A stretch of DNA of 64,000 bases from Myxococcales bacterium (GTDB lineage: Bacteria; Myxococcota_A; Bradymonadia; UBA7976; UBA1532), in contig JACKDP010000004.1 in NCBI GenBank assembly GCA_020633435.1, positions 186,001-250,000 of the forward strand, given 5' to 3'. Each line of letters starts with the position of its first letter. The stretch's first letter is position 1. A program made the position numbers and the translations under genes. This document shows, piece by piece, positions 1 to 10,576 of this stretch. The notes beneath the pieces were generated by a model. It was given only the letters and a program-made list of their open reading frames with translations, did not search any database and was not told where the DNA came from.

Positions 1-1
1 C

Positions 2-313
2 CGGGCCAACGCGGCAGCGCCGCCGGTCATCGGCCCCGACACCGACCCCTCCGACACGGTGGGCAACTGGCCGGGGGCCGCGACGGAGGCGGCCGTGCTC
101 AACATCCGCCCGGAGCGCGTCCGCTCCTTGAACGTCCTGCTGGCCACCCGCACGCCCCGCGCCGATCCGGCGTTCAACGTGCAGGTCCCCATGCGCGCCG
201 CCGCGGACCGCATGTGGTTCGTGGTCGATCCGGCCGCCGGGGCCGGCCTGGCGCGGGTGGCGACCCTCGTCAGCGAGGTGGAGACGCCCAACATCTACCG
301 GGGGGTGCAGTGA
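2..313 (+). CDS. PilW-like minor pilin assembly protein, 3' end only
   Basis: This is the C-terminal 103 residues of a protein whose start lies before the window. The frame is open from base 2 and ends in TGA at 311-313. It reads as a globular pilin-type C-terminus with no membrane segment left in view. The assignment rests mainly on position. The stop overlaps the start of a PilX-type gene in a TGATG junction, and pilY1 follows, which is the usual pilW-pilX-pilY1 order of minor-pilin clusters. In that family the protein is a prepilin-like component that primes type IV pilus assembly in the inner membrane. The N-terminal prepilin peptide that would prove this is outside the window, so the name is inferred from context. 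Confidence 0.6.
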   Translation, partial: RANAAAPPVIGPDTDPSDTVGNWPGAATEAAVLNIRPERVRSLNVLLATRTPRADPAFNVQVPMRAAADRMWFVVDPAAGAGLARVATLVSEVETPNIYRGVQ

Positions 314-969
314 TGCGGGCCCGTCACGCCCGGCGCGGCCAGCAGGGCAGCGCCCTCGTCCTCGCCGTGCTCATCCTCATCGCCATGCTCGGCCTGGGCA
401 TGCTGGCCATGCGCAGCGCCACGCAGAACATCGCCGGCTCTGGCGCCCTGCGCATGAACAAGACGGCGCGGTTCGTGGCCGAGGTGGGCCTGTACCACGC
501 CATGACGACGATGCGCGCCGAGTCCGAGAACCTGCTCACGCTGCGCCGGCCCTTCCCCGACTCCGTCCTCGAGATCGACAGCACCGGGCCGCTGCGGGTG
601 CGGCTGGCCGACGGCAACGCGGGCCCCGGGCAGAACCGGGCCGCCCCGCCCCTGCTCACCGCGGGCCCCGACGCCCTCGGCGAGCTGGCCGGGTCGGGGC
701 TCGTGCCGAGCTACCGCGTGGTCATCGAGGGCTTCACCCCGGTGCAGGCCGCCCAGGTCGCCGGCGAGGAGATCGGCGGGGGCGGCGGCGCGGACGCCGA
801 GGGCTTCTGCATGGTCCACTTCACCTCGACGGGCTACGTGGCCGACCGCCCCATCCCCACCCCCGCCGACCTGCTCGGCGCCGACGCCGAGAGCCGCTTC
901 GCGGAGCACCGCGTCAAGGCGGCCGTGGCCCTGCGCGTCAACGACCGCAGCCTGTGCCGCCAGTTCTGA
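313..969 (+). CDS. pilX: PilX-type minor pilin
   Basis: This 218-residue protein starts at ATG 313, one base inside the preceding stop, so it is translationally coupled. Residues 1-10 are basic. They are followed by a Gly-Ser and a hydrophobic helix at about residues 13-33 (SALVLAVLILIAMLGLGML), then an Asn/Thr-rich amphipathic segment containing NKTARFVAEVGLYHA. This is the PilX_N layout, in which the helix packs into the pilus and the soluble remainder is exposed. Two Cys near the C-terminus could form the disulfide common in minor pilins. It would act with PilW and PilY1 in a tip complex that primes pilus assembly. A canonical GFTLIE prepilin-peptidase site is not obvious, as in many PilX proteins. 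The family call is fairly secure; adhesive specificity cannot be read. Confidence 0.75.
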   Translation: MRARHARRGQQGSALVLAVLILIAMLGLGMLAMRSATQNIAGSGALRMNKTARFVAEVGLYHAMTTMRAESENLLTLRRPFPDSVLEIDSTGPLRVRLADGNAGPGQNRAAPPLLTAGPDALGELAGSGLVPSYRVVIEGFTPVQAAQVAGEEIGGGGGADAEGFCMVHFTSTGYVADRPIPTPADLLGADAESRFAEHRVKAAVALRVNDRSLCRQF

Positions 970-1050
970 GCCACCCCGCAATCGTTCCACACCCCTGCAA
1001 ACTTTGCGTAGCCAGCCGGACCGGCGCCCCCGCGGCGCGGGGCCGTGCGG

Positions 1051-1066
1051 TTGGCGTGCCTCTTGC
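1051..1066 (+). promoter_or_regulatory. Putative sigma-54 (RpoN) promoter for pilY1
   Basis: The bases TTGGCGTG at 1051-1058 and TTGC at 1063-1066 match the -24/-12 consensus TGGCACG-N4-TTGC closely. The invariant GG and GC are exactly 12 bp apart. The site ends 46 bp before the pilY1 ATG, in the 142-bp gap after pilX. Pilus genes in myxobacteria are known RpoN/PilR targets, so the context fits. No transcript data are available. Confidence 0.5.
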
Positions 1067-1111
1067 GTAGCGAGGGAGCAGCGTCTCTCGCCGAGCCAAA
1101 GGGGGGTCAAG

Positions 1112-4100
1112 ATGAGCGGACGATGGTGGACCACGGTCGTGCTGATGGCGCTGCCCGGCCTCGCCGGCGCGCAGGAAGTGGTCAAGCCGGAGGTGATGCT
1201 CCTGCTGGACTCCTCGCGGGCCATGAGCCTGGCCATGAACGGGCAGCCGGCGGTCTGCTCCCCCAACGGCACGATCCTGCCGGATCCGGGCCTGGACTAC
1301 GTCGACAGCAAGTTCAACCTCGTGCGCGACGCCCTCGTGGGCCAGCGGCGCTCGTTCAACAACGCGGCCGATCCCTGGTGCATCATCCAGGACGACGCCC
1401 TGCGCGGGGCCCAGCAGCTCCTCGGGCGTGACGAAGGCTTCGCCTACTACCGGCCCATGTGCTGCGCCCTCGCCTCGGGGGACAGCTGCACGGCCTGGGC
1501 GCCCTGCGGCGACGACCACGCCCGCGGCCTGGCCTTCTCGGACGCCGTCCAGGCGGCGCTGGGCAACTACCAGCTCCCCAACGGGGCCCTCACCCGCTAC
1601 GGCCGGGACGTGAAGTTCTCGCTCATGACGGCGGACAGCCGGCTCGAGACCAGCAACGACGCCCGCGGCCTCTACTCCTACGGCGACGAGGTGCTGCGCG
1701 CCCCCGACGGCAGCCTCATGAACCTGGGCATCCGGCGTGACGGCATCGGCAACGGCGCCCTGATCAAGGGCAACCGCGGCCACCGGTTCCTGGGCCTGAT
1801 CGACTGGAACATCCTCATCGGCGAGGACAGCGACGGCGTCCAGCGCCACAACGAGCTGGTGGGCTGGCAGGTCCGGCGGGCCGTGCCCGTGGGCGACGCC
1901 CCCCTGTCCGCCATGCTGCACGACGCGGTGAAGTACGTGCAGGCCCAGGCCGGCGCGGACGCCGACTTCGAGTGCCGCCGCAAGGTGGCCGTGCTGGTCA
2001 CCCAGGGCCGCGAGATGGTGGTGTACGGCGGCGAGCCCTGCCCCTGCGCGGCGGACGCGCAGTGCGTCAACGGCCAGTGCGTCTTCCCGGCCGGCTTCCC
2101 GTACGACACCGCCGAGACCTACGCCGCCCGGCTGCGCGACGAGGGCGTGCCCGTCTATGTCATCAGCGTCGGCGCCGCCGGCACCCCCGGCGACCTGCGC
2201 GCCCGGGCCATCGCCCAGCTCGGCTCGCCCCATGAGGGCCCCGGCGGCGGCCCCGGCTACTTCCGGGCGGACAGCCTGGAGGGGCTGAGCAAGGCCTTCG
2301 ACCGCGTCATCCGCTCGGCGCTGCGCGGCCAGCGCTCCCACACGAAGCCCCTCGCCATCGCCTCGACGGTGGCCGACTACTGCGACGCCAACCAGATCCC
2401 CTGCGCCCGCCCGGCCGACGCCGTCGTGCAGTGGCGCATCAACACGTACAGCGAGGTGGACGGCGGCGGGATGTACGGCCGCGTCCAGGCCACCGAGATG
2501 ACCTGCGCGGTGGACGGCGAGGACAACGGCCGGCCGGGCGCCCCGAAGCCCAGCCTGACCCCCGTGCTCTACGAGGAGGTCCTGGCCAACCAGGCGAGCC
2601 CGCGCCGCACCATCTCCACCGACCCCCTCAACGACGACGCGCTCTTCGTCGTCACCGGCGCCGCCATGCCCATGTTCAACGGCTGGGGCGGCCTGGGCGG
2701 GCTCTACAACGTCGCCCAGGTGGACGCGATGACGGGCATCGACGCCGACCCCCTGCAGGACGGCGCCGACGGCGTGGCCGCGCTGCCGGACCACGATCCC
2801 ACCGGCCAGCTCGCCATGGGCCTGAAGCTCAACGGCTACTTCGGCGACCGCGGCCTGCCCGACGAGCGCGGCGAGGCCCGGCGCCAGCTCGGCGCCATGC
2901 TGGACGGCGACACCGTGGCCCTGCGCGTCCCCGATCTGGGCCTCGCGCTGCCGTCTTATCAGGCCTATGAGGTCACCCAGCGGGCCCGCCTGAGCCTCGT
3001 CGCCGCGGGCGCCCGGGACGGCATGGTCCACGTCTTCCGGGCCAACGACGGCCGCGAGATCTTCAACATCGTGCCCCGCGCGGCCTGGGGCCGCATGGCC
3101 GAGGCCGAGACGCCCATGGACGGCCCCCTCGACGTGGCCGACGTCGTGCCCTGCCGCACCATCGGCGAGGGCGGCCCCGCCGACTGCCCCTCCGAGCCCG
3201 AGAACTGGCAGTTCCAGGCCTGGCTCGTGGGCGGAGTGGGCGTGGGCGGCGACAACTACTTCGGCGTGAACATGACCCGCGCCACCGATCTGGCTCGCGA
3301 CGCGGACCGCCCGCTGATCCCCAACCAGGACTTCGGCGCCGGCGCCGTCTGGGACACGGTCTCCGGCGACATCATCAACGAGAACATCCCCCCGCCCCCC
3401 ATGGGCCTGGCCGTCTCGCGCCCGGTGCTCACCCACGTCCGCGTCCGCGACCAGATCAAGGCGGCCGTCATCACCGGCTGCGGCGACGACACCTTCGAGG
3501 GCACCGCCGGCCTGGCCATGTCGGACGGCGCCGGCCGCTGCGTCCTCATCCTGGAGGCCACCACCGGCGCGCTCATCCGCAAGTTCAGCTTCCTCGACAA
3601 CTTCAACATGAGCTACCCCTTCACGGGCAGCCCGGTCGCCTACCCGGCCGACGGCGTCGCCCCGGCCGACCGCGCCTACATCGGCGATCGCCAGGGCCGC
3701 ATGTGGCGCATGGACCTGCGCGACGCCGAGCCGGCCAACTGGACCATCGACGTCGCCTTCCCGCTCATCGTCCAGGGCCAGGTGGACGTGGACGCCGCCG
3801 GCGGCTACGAGCTGGGCCGCGAGGTGGTCGACCGCCCCAGCCTGTCCCTCAAGGCCGATGGCGGCCTGGTGGTCGTCTTCGGCACCGGCGAGCGCTCCGT
3901 CGCCGGCGGCACCGGCCGCAGCTTCATGGTCAGCTTCACCGACCGCCCGGTCGTGGACGCCGACGGCGACGTGAGCTTCCAGGTCAGCCGCAACTGGGTC
4001 ATGCCCCTCGCCAACAACGAGCGGGCCACCGGTGCCACCGTCGTGCGCTCCGAGACGGCCTACTTCACCACCCGCCAGGCCGTCCAGGACGACGGCTGCG

Positions 4101-4627
4101 CCCAGGCGGTGGGCCGCCTCTACGGCATCCACTCCTACTTCCGCTACACCGACGCCGACGGCGCCCCGGACACCTTCCAGGCCTCCGACGGCCGCCGCCT
4201 CGACGTCCTGCCGGCCCTTACCCAGTTCGGCGCCAACGGCGAGCCCCTGGGCCAGAAGGGCCTCTCCATCGTCCTGCCCTCGGGCCGCGTCGCCTACGGC
4301 CTCGCCATCACCCGCACCCCCTCGTGCGTCGACGGCCAGGCCGCCTCCACCGACCTCATCTTGAACCTCGCCGACGAGAGCGCCGGCGGCCAGGCCGGCA
4401 TCCAGGGCGAGGCCGCCGCCAACAGCTCCAAGCTCGAGGTCGTCGAGAACGACGCCGTCCGCGAGCTGCCCCTCCGCGGCCGCGTCTTCGCCCGCGGCCA
4501 GGGCGTCGAGTTCGACCTCTGCCTCGACTGCAAGCCCGACGGCACCCTCGCCGTCGGCGCCACCGGCGGCAGCCTGACCCCGTTCCCCACGGAGGTCATG
4601 TACTGGGGCTCCACCTTCCTGAACTGA
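1112..4627 (+). CDS. pilY1: PilY1-type type IV pilus tip/adhesin protein
   Basis: This 1,171-residue exported protein starts at ATG 1112. I chose that start because an AAAGGGGGG ribosome site lies just upstream and the first 20 residues form a signal peptide ending in LAGAQ. A von Willebrand A-like domain follows (about residues 22-430). It opens with VMLLLDSSRAMS, a slightly degenerate MIDAS because the usual D-x-S-x-S has Ala in the last position. The C-terminal half (about 600-1150) has the repeated Asp/Gly turns of the PilY1 beta-propeller (for example GDRQGRMWRMDL). Many paired Cys suggest disulfides. PilY1 proteins sit at the pilus tip, promote pilus extension and bind surfaces or calcium. 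The gene follows pilW-pilX and appears to have its own sigma-54 promoter. Family assignment is strong; the ligand is unknown. Confidence 0.85.
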   Translation: MSGRWWTTVVLMALPGLAGAQEVVKPEVMLLLDSSRAMSLAMNGQPAVCSPNGTILPDPGLDYVDSKFNLVRDALVGQRRSFNNAADPWCIIQDDALRGAQQLLGRDEGFAYYRPMCCALASGDSCTAWAPCGDDHARGLAFSDAVQAALGNYQLPNGALTRYGRDVKFSLMTADSRLETSNDARGLYSYGDEVLRAPDGSLMNLGIRRDGIGNGALIKGNRGHRFLGLIDWNILIGEDSDGVQRHNELVGWQVRRAVPVGDAPLSAMLHDAVKYVQAQAGADADFECRRKVAVLVTQGREMVVYGGEPCPCAADAQCVNGQCVFPAGFPYDTAETYAARLRDEGVPVYVISVGAAGTPGDLRARAIAQLGSPHEGPGGGPGYFRADSLEGLSKAFDRVIRSALRGQRSHTKPLAIASTVADYCDANQIPCARPADAVVQWRINTYSEVDGGGMYGRVQATEMTCAVDGEDNGRPGAPKPSLTPVLYEEVLANQASPRRTISTDPLNDDALFVVTGAAMPMFNGWGGLGGLYNVAQVDAMTGIDADPLQDGADGVAALPDHDPTGQLAMGLKLNGYFGDRGLPDERGEARRQLGAMLDGDTVALRVPDLGLALPSYQAYEVTQRARLSLVAAGARDGMVHVFRANDGREIFNIVPRAAWGRMAEAETPMDGPLDVADVVPCRTIGEGGPADCPSEPENWQFQAWLVGGVGVGGDNYFGVNMTRATDLARDADRPLIPNQDFGAGAVWDTVSGDIINENIPPPPMGLAVSRPVLTHVRVRDQIKAAVITGCGDDTFEGTAGLAMSDGAGRCVLILEATTGALIRKFSFLDNFNMSYPFTGSPVAYPADGVAPADRAYIGDRQGRMWRMDLRDAEPANWTIDVAFPLIVQGQVDVDAAGGYELGREVVDRPSLSLKADGGLVVVFGTGERSVAGGTGRSFMVSFTDRPVVDADGDVSFQVSRNWVMPLANNERATGATVVRSETAYFTTRQAVQDDGCAQAVGRLYGIHSYFRYTDADGAPDTFQASDGRRLDVLPALTQFGANGEPLGQKGLSIVLPSGRVAYGLAITRTPSCVDGQAASTDLILNLADESAGGQAGIQGEAAANSSKLEVVENDAVRELPLRGRVFARGQGVEFDLCLDCKPDGTLAVGATGGSLTPFPTEVMYWGSTFLN

Positions 4628-4635
4628 GCGGCCCG

Positions 4636-4648
4636 GCCCGCGGCGGGC
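4636..4648. terminator. Short GC hairpin between convergent genes
   Basis: The bases GCCCG-CGG-CGGGC form a 5-bp stem and 3-base loop, 8 bases after the pilY1 stop and touching the stop codon of the convergent gene. It has no T-tract and could be a weak bidirectional terminator. Confidence 0.3.
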
Positions 4649-5277
4649 TAGGCGAAGAACGAGCCGATGAGCCCGCTCCGCCCCTCCAGCAACAGCTCCA
4701 GCTGCGGCCGCACCCGGTTGAACACCCGCCGGGCCTCCTCCAGCGCCAGCGCGCGCTCATGCCCCGCCGCCGCCTCGGCCGTCAGCAGCGCGTCACGCCG
4801 GGCCACCGCGGCGTCCAGCGCCGTCAGCCGCGCGTCCAGCGCGTCGGCGTGCCCCGCCAGGGCGGCGTAGACGCCTCCGCCGCGGAGCGTGGCGATGACC
4901 CGCCGCACCGCGCGGGCCTGCCCCTCGCTCGCCACCGGCTTCACGGTGGCCGAGGGGGCCTCGGCGAAGAGGCCACGGTACACCGCGTCGTCGCGCCGGC
5001 CCCCCACCTGGACCATCACCGCCCGGGCCAGATCCATGTAGGCCGCGTCCAGCTCCTCGTCGAGGAAGCCGACCTCGCCCGTCGTGGCCATGCGATCGAG
5101 CTGCACCTCTCGCCAGGCGGCGTCCTTCGCCACCAGCGCCGCGCGCCTCGTCAACGGCGCCGCCGCTCGCGTCTCGGGGCGGTCGCCGGCGCGCGCAGTG
5201 ACAGCCAACGCCGTCGTAACCTTAGGAAGCTGCTCTGGGCCAGGTCGACTCAGCGGGTGCCCTCGCTGTAAATCCAC
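4648..5277 (-). CDS. Hypothetical helical protein
   Basis: This encodes up to 209 residues and converges on pilY1. I do not recognise a family. The sequence is Ala/Arg/Glu-rich and reads as a bundle of alpha-helices. About residues 70-200 contain heptad-like stretches such as LDARLTALDAAVARRDALL, consistent with coiled coil. There is no signal peptide or membrane segment, so it is probably cytoplasmic. The start is uncertain. GTG 5277 gives the full length, but the first 20 residues look less protein-like, and a TTG near position 5215 behind an AAGG motif would give about 190 residues. The gene abuts the frame-scrambled region, and one copy of an 11-bp inverted repeat (5244-5254) lies inside its 5' part, so its N-terminus may have been altered. 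Confidence 0.5.
   Translation of the reverse strand: MDLQRGHPLSRPGPEQLPKVTTALAVTARAGDRPETRAAAPLTRRAALVAKDAAWREVQLDRMATTGEVGFLDEELDAAYMDLARAVMVQVGGRRDDAVYRGLFAEAPSATVKPVASEGQARAVRRVIATLRGGGVYAALAGHADALDARLTALDAAVARRDALLTAEAAAGHERALALEEARRVFNRVRPQLELLLEGRSGLIGSFFA
5244..5254 (+). repeat. 11-bp inverted repeat, left copy
   Basis: GTCGACTCAGC here is the exact reverse complement of GCTGAGTCGAC at 13708-13718. The pair brackets the region without intact genes. No target-site duplication is visible outside the two copies. Confidence 0.4.
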
Positions 5278-6395
5278 CCATCAGTTGTGAATCCGCCACC
5301 GCCGGAGTGACCCGAACTCGCCCTTCGCGACGCCCCACCTGCCCCGCCGACGGTGGCCGTCGCCGGTCGACGCGCCGTCGGGGCGAACAACAGCCGCGGC
5401 GCGACCTTCCCACCGCCGGAGCGCGTCGCACCACCCGGCCCCTGCCCCTGGACCTTGCCTCCCCCCACTGCCCTCGGCATGGCGGGCGGGCGGGATGGAG
5501 CGGGGACGAGCGATCGGCGGCAGCGCTGCGGAGGCGCCGCCGCGCTGGAGCCAGCAGGCCTTCAAGACTGCTGGGGGGCTACGGCCCCGGCGGGCGACGG
5601 CTGGCAGACACTCGCTGGCCCAGCGCTGGCGTCACGATCACCCGCCGCCCCCGGCTGCTCTCGCTGCAGGACCACGCCGTCGCCGCCTGGCCAGCTCCTG
5701 CGCGCTGCAGCACGACGCCTACCACCCAGCAGCGCCGCCGTGATGGATGCCGGCGCCCCCGAGCTGGCGGTGGTGGGCTGCCGGCGCCGTGCTGCTCTTC
5801 CCCTGACACCGAACCCCGCCGACGGCGCGCACCGCCGACCAGCCGCGAGGCGGCCTTTAGCGCTACGGGCCTCGCCCAGGCCATGCCGCTGGGCCTCCGA
5901 CGCCGCGCCACCCCCGACTCCGGCGAGACTGGTCGCTGCTCGCCCCCACCCGCCAGTTCGGCTGGGAGGCCCACCTCTGGCGGCCCAGCTCGGCCAGCCT
6001 TCGTGCCTTCGTGAGCAGGAACGCCAGCGCTGTTGAAGCCGTGCTCGACCAGGCCGCCAGGACGGGTGCGGCCCATGCTGCGACCCTGGGTCGACGACGC
6101 GGGCACCGTGGTCCACGACCTGCGCCGGCCCGTGCGCAGCGTATCGCCGCTGCCGACACCGTGCTGCTGCGCACTCAATGCTCTACCACCTGAGGCCCAG
6201 ACGTCTCGGCGCCGCGATGAGCTGCAGGAGGTGGCTTGGGGCACCTCGACGAGCACCGCCCAGACGACGGGCTGGAGCCGCCGCCGCCCTGCAGCAGGCC
6301 GAGTGCGCTACCGGCCGGACGCGGGGGTGCAGCTGGCTTCGACTTCGCCCCCGGCCAGCGCCGTGCACGCCCCCGGGAGTTCATCGCCGCATCAG

Positions 6396-6540
6396 GGCGC
6401 CGACTACTACCGGCCCTCGACCGGCGGCGACCTGCACCGCGGCAGCCTGGCCCTGGCCGCCAACCTGCTGCAGGAGTTTGCACGCCGACCCCTGCGACAA
6501 CCGCCACCTCATCAGGGCACCGCCAGTGTACGCTCGCCCA
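6396..6540 (+). pseudogene. Gene fragment with a single-base frame break
   Basis: Bases 6396-6476 read as GADYYRPSTGGDLHRGSLAL and onward to LLQE, with codons almost all ending in G or C as in intact neighbours. From 6478 the next frame continues equally well as LHADPCDNRHLIRAPPVYAR. One extra base (a T at about 6477 in a run of three) separates the two. The protein family was not recognised. The fragment shows that the region once had, or really has, coding sequence on this strand. Confidence 0.5.
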
Positions 6541-8690
6541 TGAAGACCTCGACCCCGCGCCTTCCAGCGCTACGAGAACCATCGCCACCGACCTGCTTCG
6601 GGGCCGGCGGCCGGGTGGTCCCCCGCCTGAAGAACCGCAAGGAGCGGGGGCCTCACCGACGGCGGCCCGGCTGGCTGGGCCCGCACCCGGGCTGGTTGAC
6701 GACGTCTGGCTGCCAGCCTCCAGGCCCGCCTGCCGAGGAGCCTGCGCGCCGTGGACGTGCCCGGCGTCATCGCCGGCTGCGCGTCCTGGCCGGCCGCCGC
6801 GTCTCGACCCCACCTGCGGGGGCGGCCTTGCGCGCCGCCTTCAGCACCCTGTCGTCGTTCCGCGAAGGCCGCCGCACTGCTGACGGTACCTCAAGGCCAC
6901 CGCGCGCCGCCATCGGGCGATCCGTCGCCCGCCTGCTGCTGCCCGGCACGGCGACGGCCGCGGCCCGGCGCGTGGAGGCATGCTGCTCAACGTGACTACG
7001 GCGTCGACATCGGCCTGAACATCAACATCGCCAGCAACCTGCTGACGCCCGGCCCTGGTCTACCGGCCGGGCCTGGCCTTCCCCTCGTTCATCAACAGCC
7101 ACCTCGCAGGCAACGCCTGGTCCGCGCCCCGCCGACCGCGCCGCCTTCGCCGCGCGCCACCGCATCGTCCTGCGGCGCTCATCGCCCCGCGCCGGGCTGC
7201 GATCGCGCCCTCGACGCGGCGCACCGCCACCGAGGCCGCCACCACACGGGCCGTTAGAGACCCAGACCGCTGGGCGCCCTGGGCGCCGACTTCCGGCGCC
7301 GCCAGGCGAGGTGGCTGCTTCTCTTCAGCTGAGTTCCCCGAGGTCTTTTCGACGCCGAGGGCCAGGCGCCGGACGCCTTGACGGGGCAACCCGCCGGGGG
7401 CCAGCCAAAGCAGCCAAGCGTTCGCGAGTGCGATCCGGAGCAGACAGCGTCGCGGGGACGCTCCTGGCGACGGATTGTGGGTCCGCTTGCGCGGTCGAGG
7501 ACCTGCCGTCCTGAACCTCAGCGTGCGCCGGTACGAGTGCGTGGTCCGCCACGGCAGCCAGAGCAACCTCTCTCGCCACCGGCGTGTTGGCAGTGCTGGC
7601 CCGAGGTGGGCTGTCTGGACGGGGCATCTGAACGACCTGTGTGGTGCGCCAATGCTGCTCGATGCAAGCTGGAGGTGCGGGTTCACCAACACCGGGCATT
7701 TCCGACATCGATGGAGATGAGTTCGCTGCCTTTTTCGCCGGGAGGCCGACCGGCACGTCAGGCGATCTTCAGCGAGGCCCGCTCGTGGACAGTCGCACCT
7801 CGGCGGATCCTCGCCACGATCTCGGGAGATACCCCATATGCGACGCAGTGCGTTGACCGCCCCCGAGCTGGGCACGCCCTGGGCCTCGAGGTCTCCGAGG
7901 CTCACGCCTCGCCAGCGCGTCTTCCTCGACGCGCAAACTGCTCATTCCTCCAGAACTGATTCAACATGGGGCCACGATGGCTCTGATGCTGACCGGTGAT
8001 GACGCCGGCGGCGCCACGCCGAGACCGGCCGTGTGTGCTGGCCATCGCCGACCAAGGGTGACGAACGCCAGGCCGCCGCCGGGATCGCCGTCGAGCGCCA
8101 GCCAGCCCAGATGCCCGCCGAGGCTCAAGCTCGACGGACGGCTACCGCCTGCCTGGCGGGACATCTGCCGCAGCGACGACCGACGCACCTCCGGCGGCAC
8201 CCGCCCCCGCGCGACCGTGTTCATCCGGTGACCGACGAGACACCTGACGTCGCACCCGGCGAACACCTCTACCTGGCGGCATGCCTGGCTTCGCCTGCGA
8301 CGCGGTGGTGCGCAGCCGCCTTGCCAAGACCATCGGCAGACTTCCTCCGCGTCCTGCCCCCTGGCAGCCCCGGACACCACCGCCGCATCGCCCACCGGGC
8401 GGCCTGCTCACCGCCGCCGGCCCCGCCGGCACCCCTGGGCCAAACTACACCGCCCTCGCCGCCAGGCGGGCCTCACACGCGCGCGACGGCCTCGTGAAAC
8501 GCCACCGCGCCCCCCGGGCGGGTCAGCTCAACGCCCTCGCCAGCCACTCTACGGCCTCGGCTGGCCCCGGCTTCCGGTTCCTGTTGACCCTGTGTTCCCA
8601 GAAGCACCCCCGGCACCGCAAGAGACGCACTTCGCTTCCGCGACGCCATCCTCGCCCGGGGGTGGTGAGGTGCCGTTCACACCACAACAG

Positions 8691-8712
8691 GCCTGCCCGC
8701 GCCCGGGCAGGC
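8691..8712. repeat. Hairpin-forming inverted repeat
   Basis: GCCTGCCCG and CGGGCAGGC pair over 9 bp around a 4-base loop. It lies in the frame-disrupted region and has no T-tract. Its role is unknown. Confidence 0.4.
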
Positions 8713-10576
8713 GATCGAGGAAGGACTCAATGGCGGCAGGAAGTACGACCACCAAGGCGTAGTGTCCCAGGGTGCAATGCAAGTTCAGCACATCAAGGGA
8801 AGGCCCAAAGCAGAAACGCCTTCATCGCGCCGTGATCCTGGGTGCAGTCAGCGCCACCAGGGGCATTAGGATTGCAGCGACGGACAGCGGTCCGGGTCGG
8901 CCTTCATGCTGGAACCGTCGCAGGCGCGGCCGTGGGGGCCTACAAAGCAGGAATCCAGCAGGCGCGCCTGTCAGGTCTGTGGGGGTGACGTCGATGTCTC
9001 CGCCTGCTGGTGCGTAGTCGGCCATCGACGGCCAGTGGCACGGCCGGACCCGAACCGCCAAGGACCAGTCGTGAAGCCCTGCCCGATCGCCTGAAGCCGC
9101 CTGGCTCACGCTCACGTTCGGTACCGCCGCCCCAAAGGCACAACGCTCATCCTGGTGGCCGATCGCGAGGCGGGTCTCGCTCCGGATCTGGTTCAGCGCG
9201 AGTCGCCGACGCTCCCGGCGCGTAGCGGTACGCGAGCCCTCGGTCAGCCCGAGGATGGGTGGTCTCGGCCAGCCTTCCTGGTGGGCCCCGGGCAGGCATC
9301 ATGATCCTGCCCATCACCACCCCGCCTACCCCTTCACCCGTCCGGCGCGTCCCCGTCGCGCTTGACGCTCCTCACACCAGGCGACCAGGCTCTGGCGGAG
9401 CCCGGGTCGCTGCAGCCAACGCCGGCCGCAGGCCTCGCCCGCGCGTGATGCCCTCGCCCCGCGCCGATCACGGTATCTCGGGGATCGCGAAGGGCATCGA
9501 CCAGCGGCGATGAGGGCGTGGAGGCGGGAGCCACCGTAAGCGTGGCCGAGGGCCTGCGGTCGCGTTCGCAGCACCCCCGCCGCCGGGCAAGCTGGTGTCA
9601 GCGAGCGAGCCCCAGGCAGTGGAAGCCTGGCGGGATGACGCGCAACAGATCGCATTGAGCGGGCGCTGGTGATCGCGACTGCGGGCGAGGGCGGCACGAC
9701 CCGCAGTTCCAGTTCCACCGAGATATCGGCTTGCCCGGTCTGCATCCGCCGCGGTGAGGGCGAGGGCGCCCTGATGGCAGGCTGGCCCGCCGCCCCGGGC
9801 GGTGCTGCCACCGGGACCGAGGCCGAGGGTACTGCCCTCGTGGCGAAGGTGCCCGCGAGAGGTCACCCCGCACCGTCGATCCATCGCCTGCACATCCAGC
9901 GATGCGGAGGGCCGCCTCGTCATCACATCGTCCTGCCGGGGCCTCCTGCGGTCGTCGCCGCGCCCAGGCCAGCCTGGCCGGAGGCGCAGGCCGCGCCCCC
10001 GACATCCGTGGTGCCCGGACGAGCCCGTGGGATGGGGAAGCGGCCGTCTCGCCGCCCCGACGGGCCACCCGCGGGAGCCGAGCGCGTGACTCGCCAGCTC
10101 TCGGCGGCTCACCCGGCTCATGGAGAGCCGCGCTGGAACGGAAGAGGGTGGGCGCTACGGGCAGCCCGCCGGCGAGGGGGGGCCAGCTCCCTTGGTGGGA
10201 GTGGGCCGAGCCGTGGTCGAGCAGGTCTGGGCGCGCTATCACCCGCACCCAGTGCTCCACGCAGCCGCACCTCGCGAGGCCCACGTGGAGGTGGCGTCGA
10301 GGGCAGCTCCGATGGCCTGGCGTGAGCCGGAGCGAAAGGCCTCCCCAGGCCGTCGGGAAGGCGCGGGCGGGCGGATGGTCGCGAGCCACTGACAGGCAGC
10401 TCGTCCCCGCAGCCACGCCAGACGCCAGCAGGCGGGCTGGAGCAGCCCGAGCACCTCTCCCCACCAGGCGCAGCTTCTCCCCGGAGCAGGGGGCCTCCAA
10501 GGCGCCAGGCGGCAGTCTTGAAGCCATCGCTGGCGTCACGACGGCTGGCGGCGTGCGGCCTGGGGACTGTTGTGGG

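Noticed and set aside
938..4132. A 1,064-codon minus-strand open frame opposite pilY1
   Set aside because: It has the same antisense composition artefact, and pilY1 on the other strand has a signal peptide, a ribosome site and family motifs.
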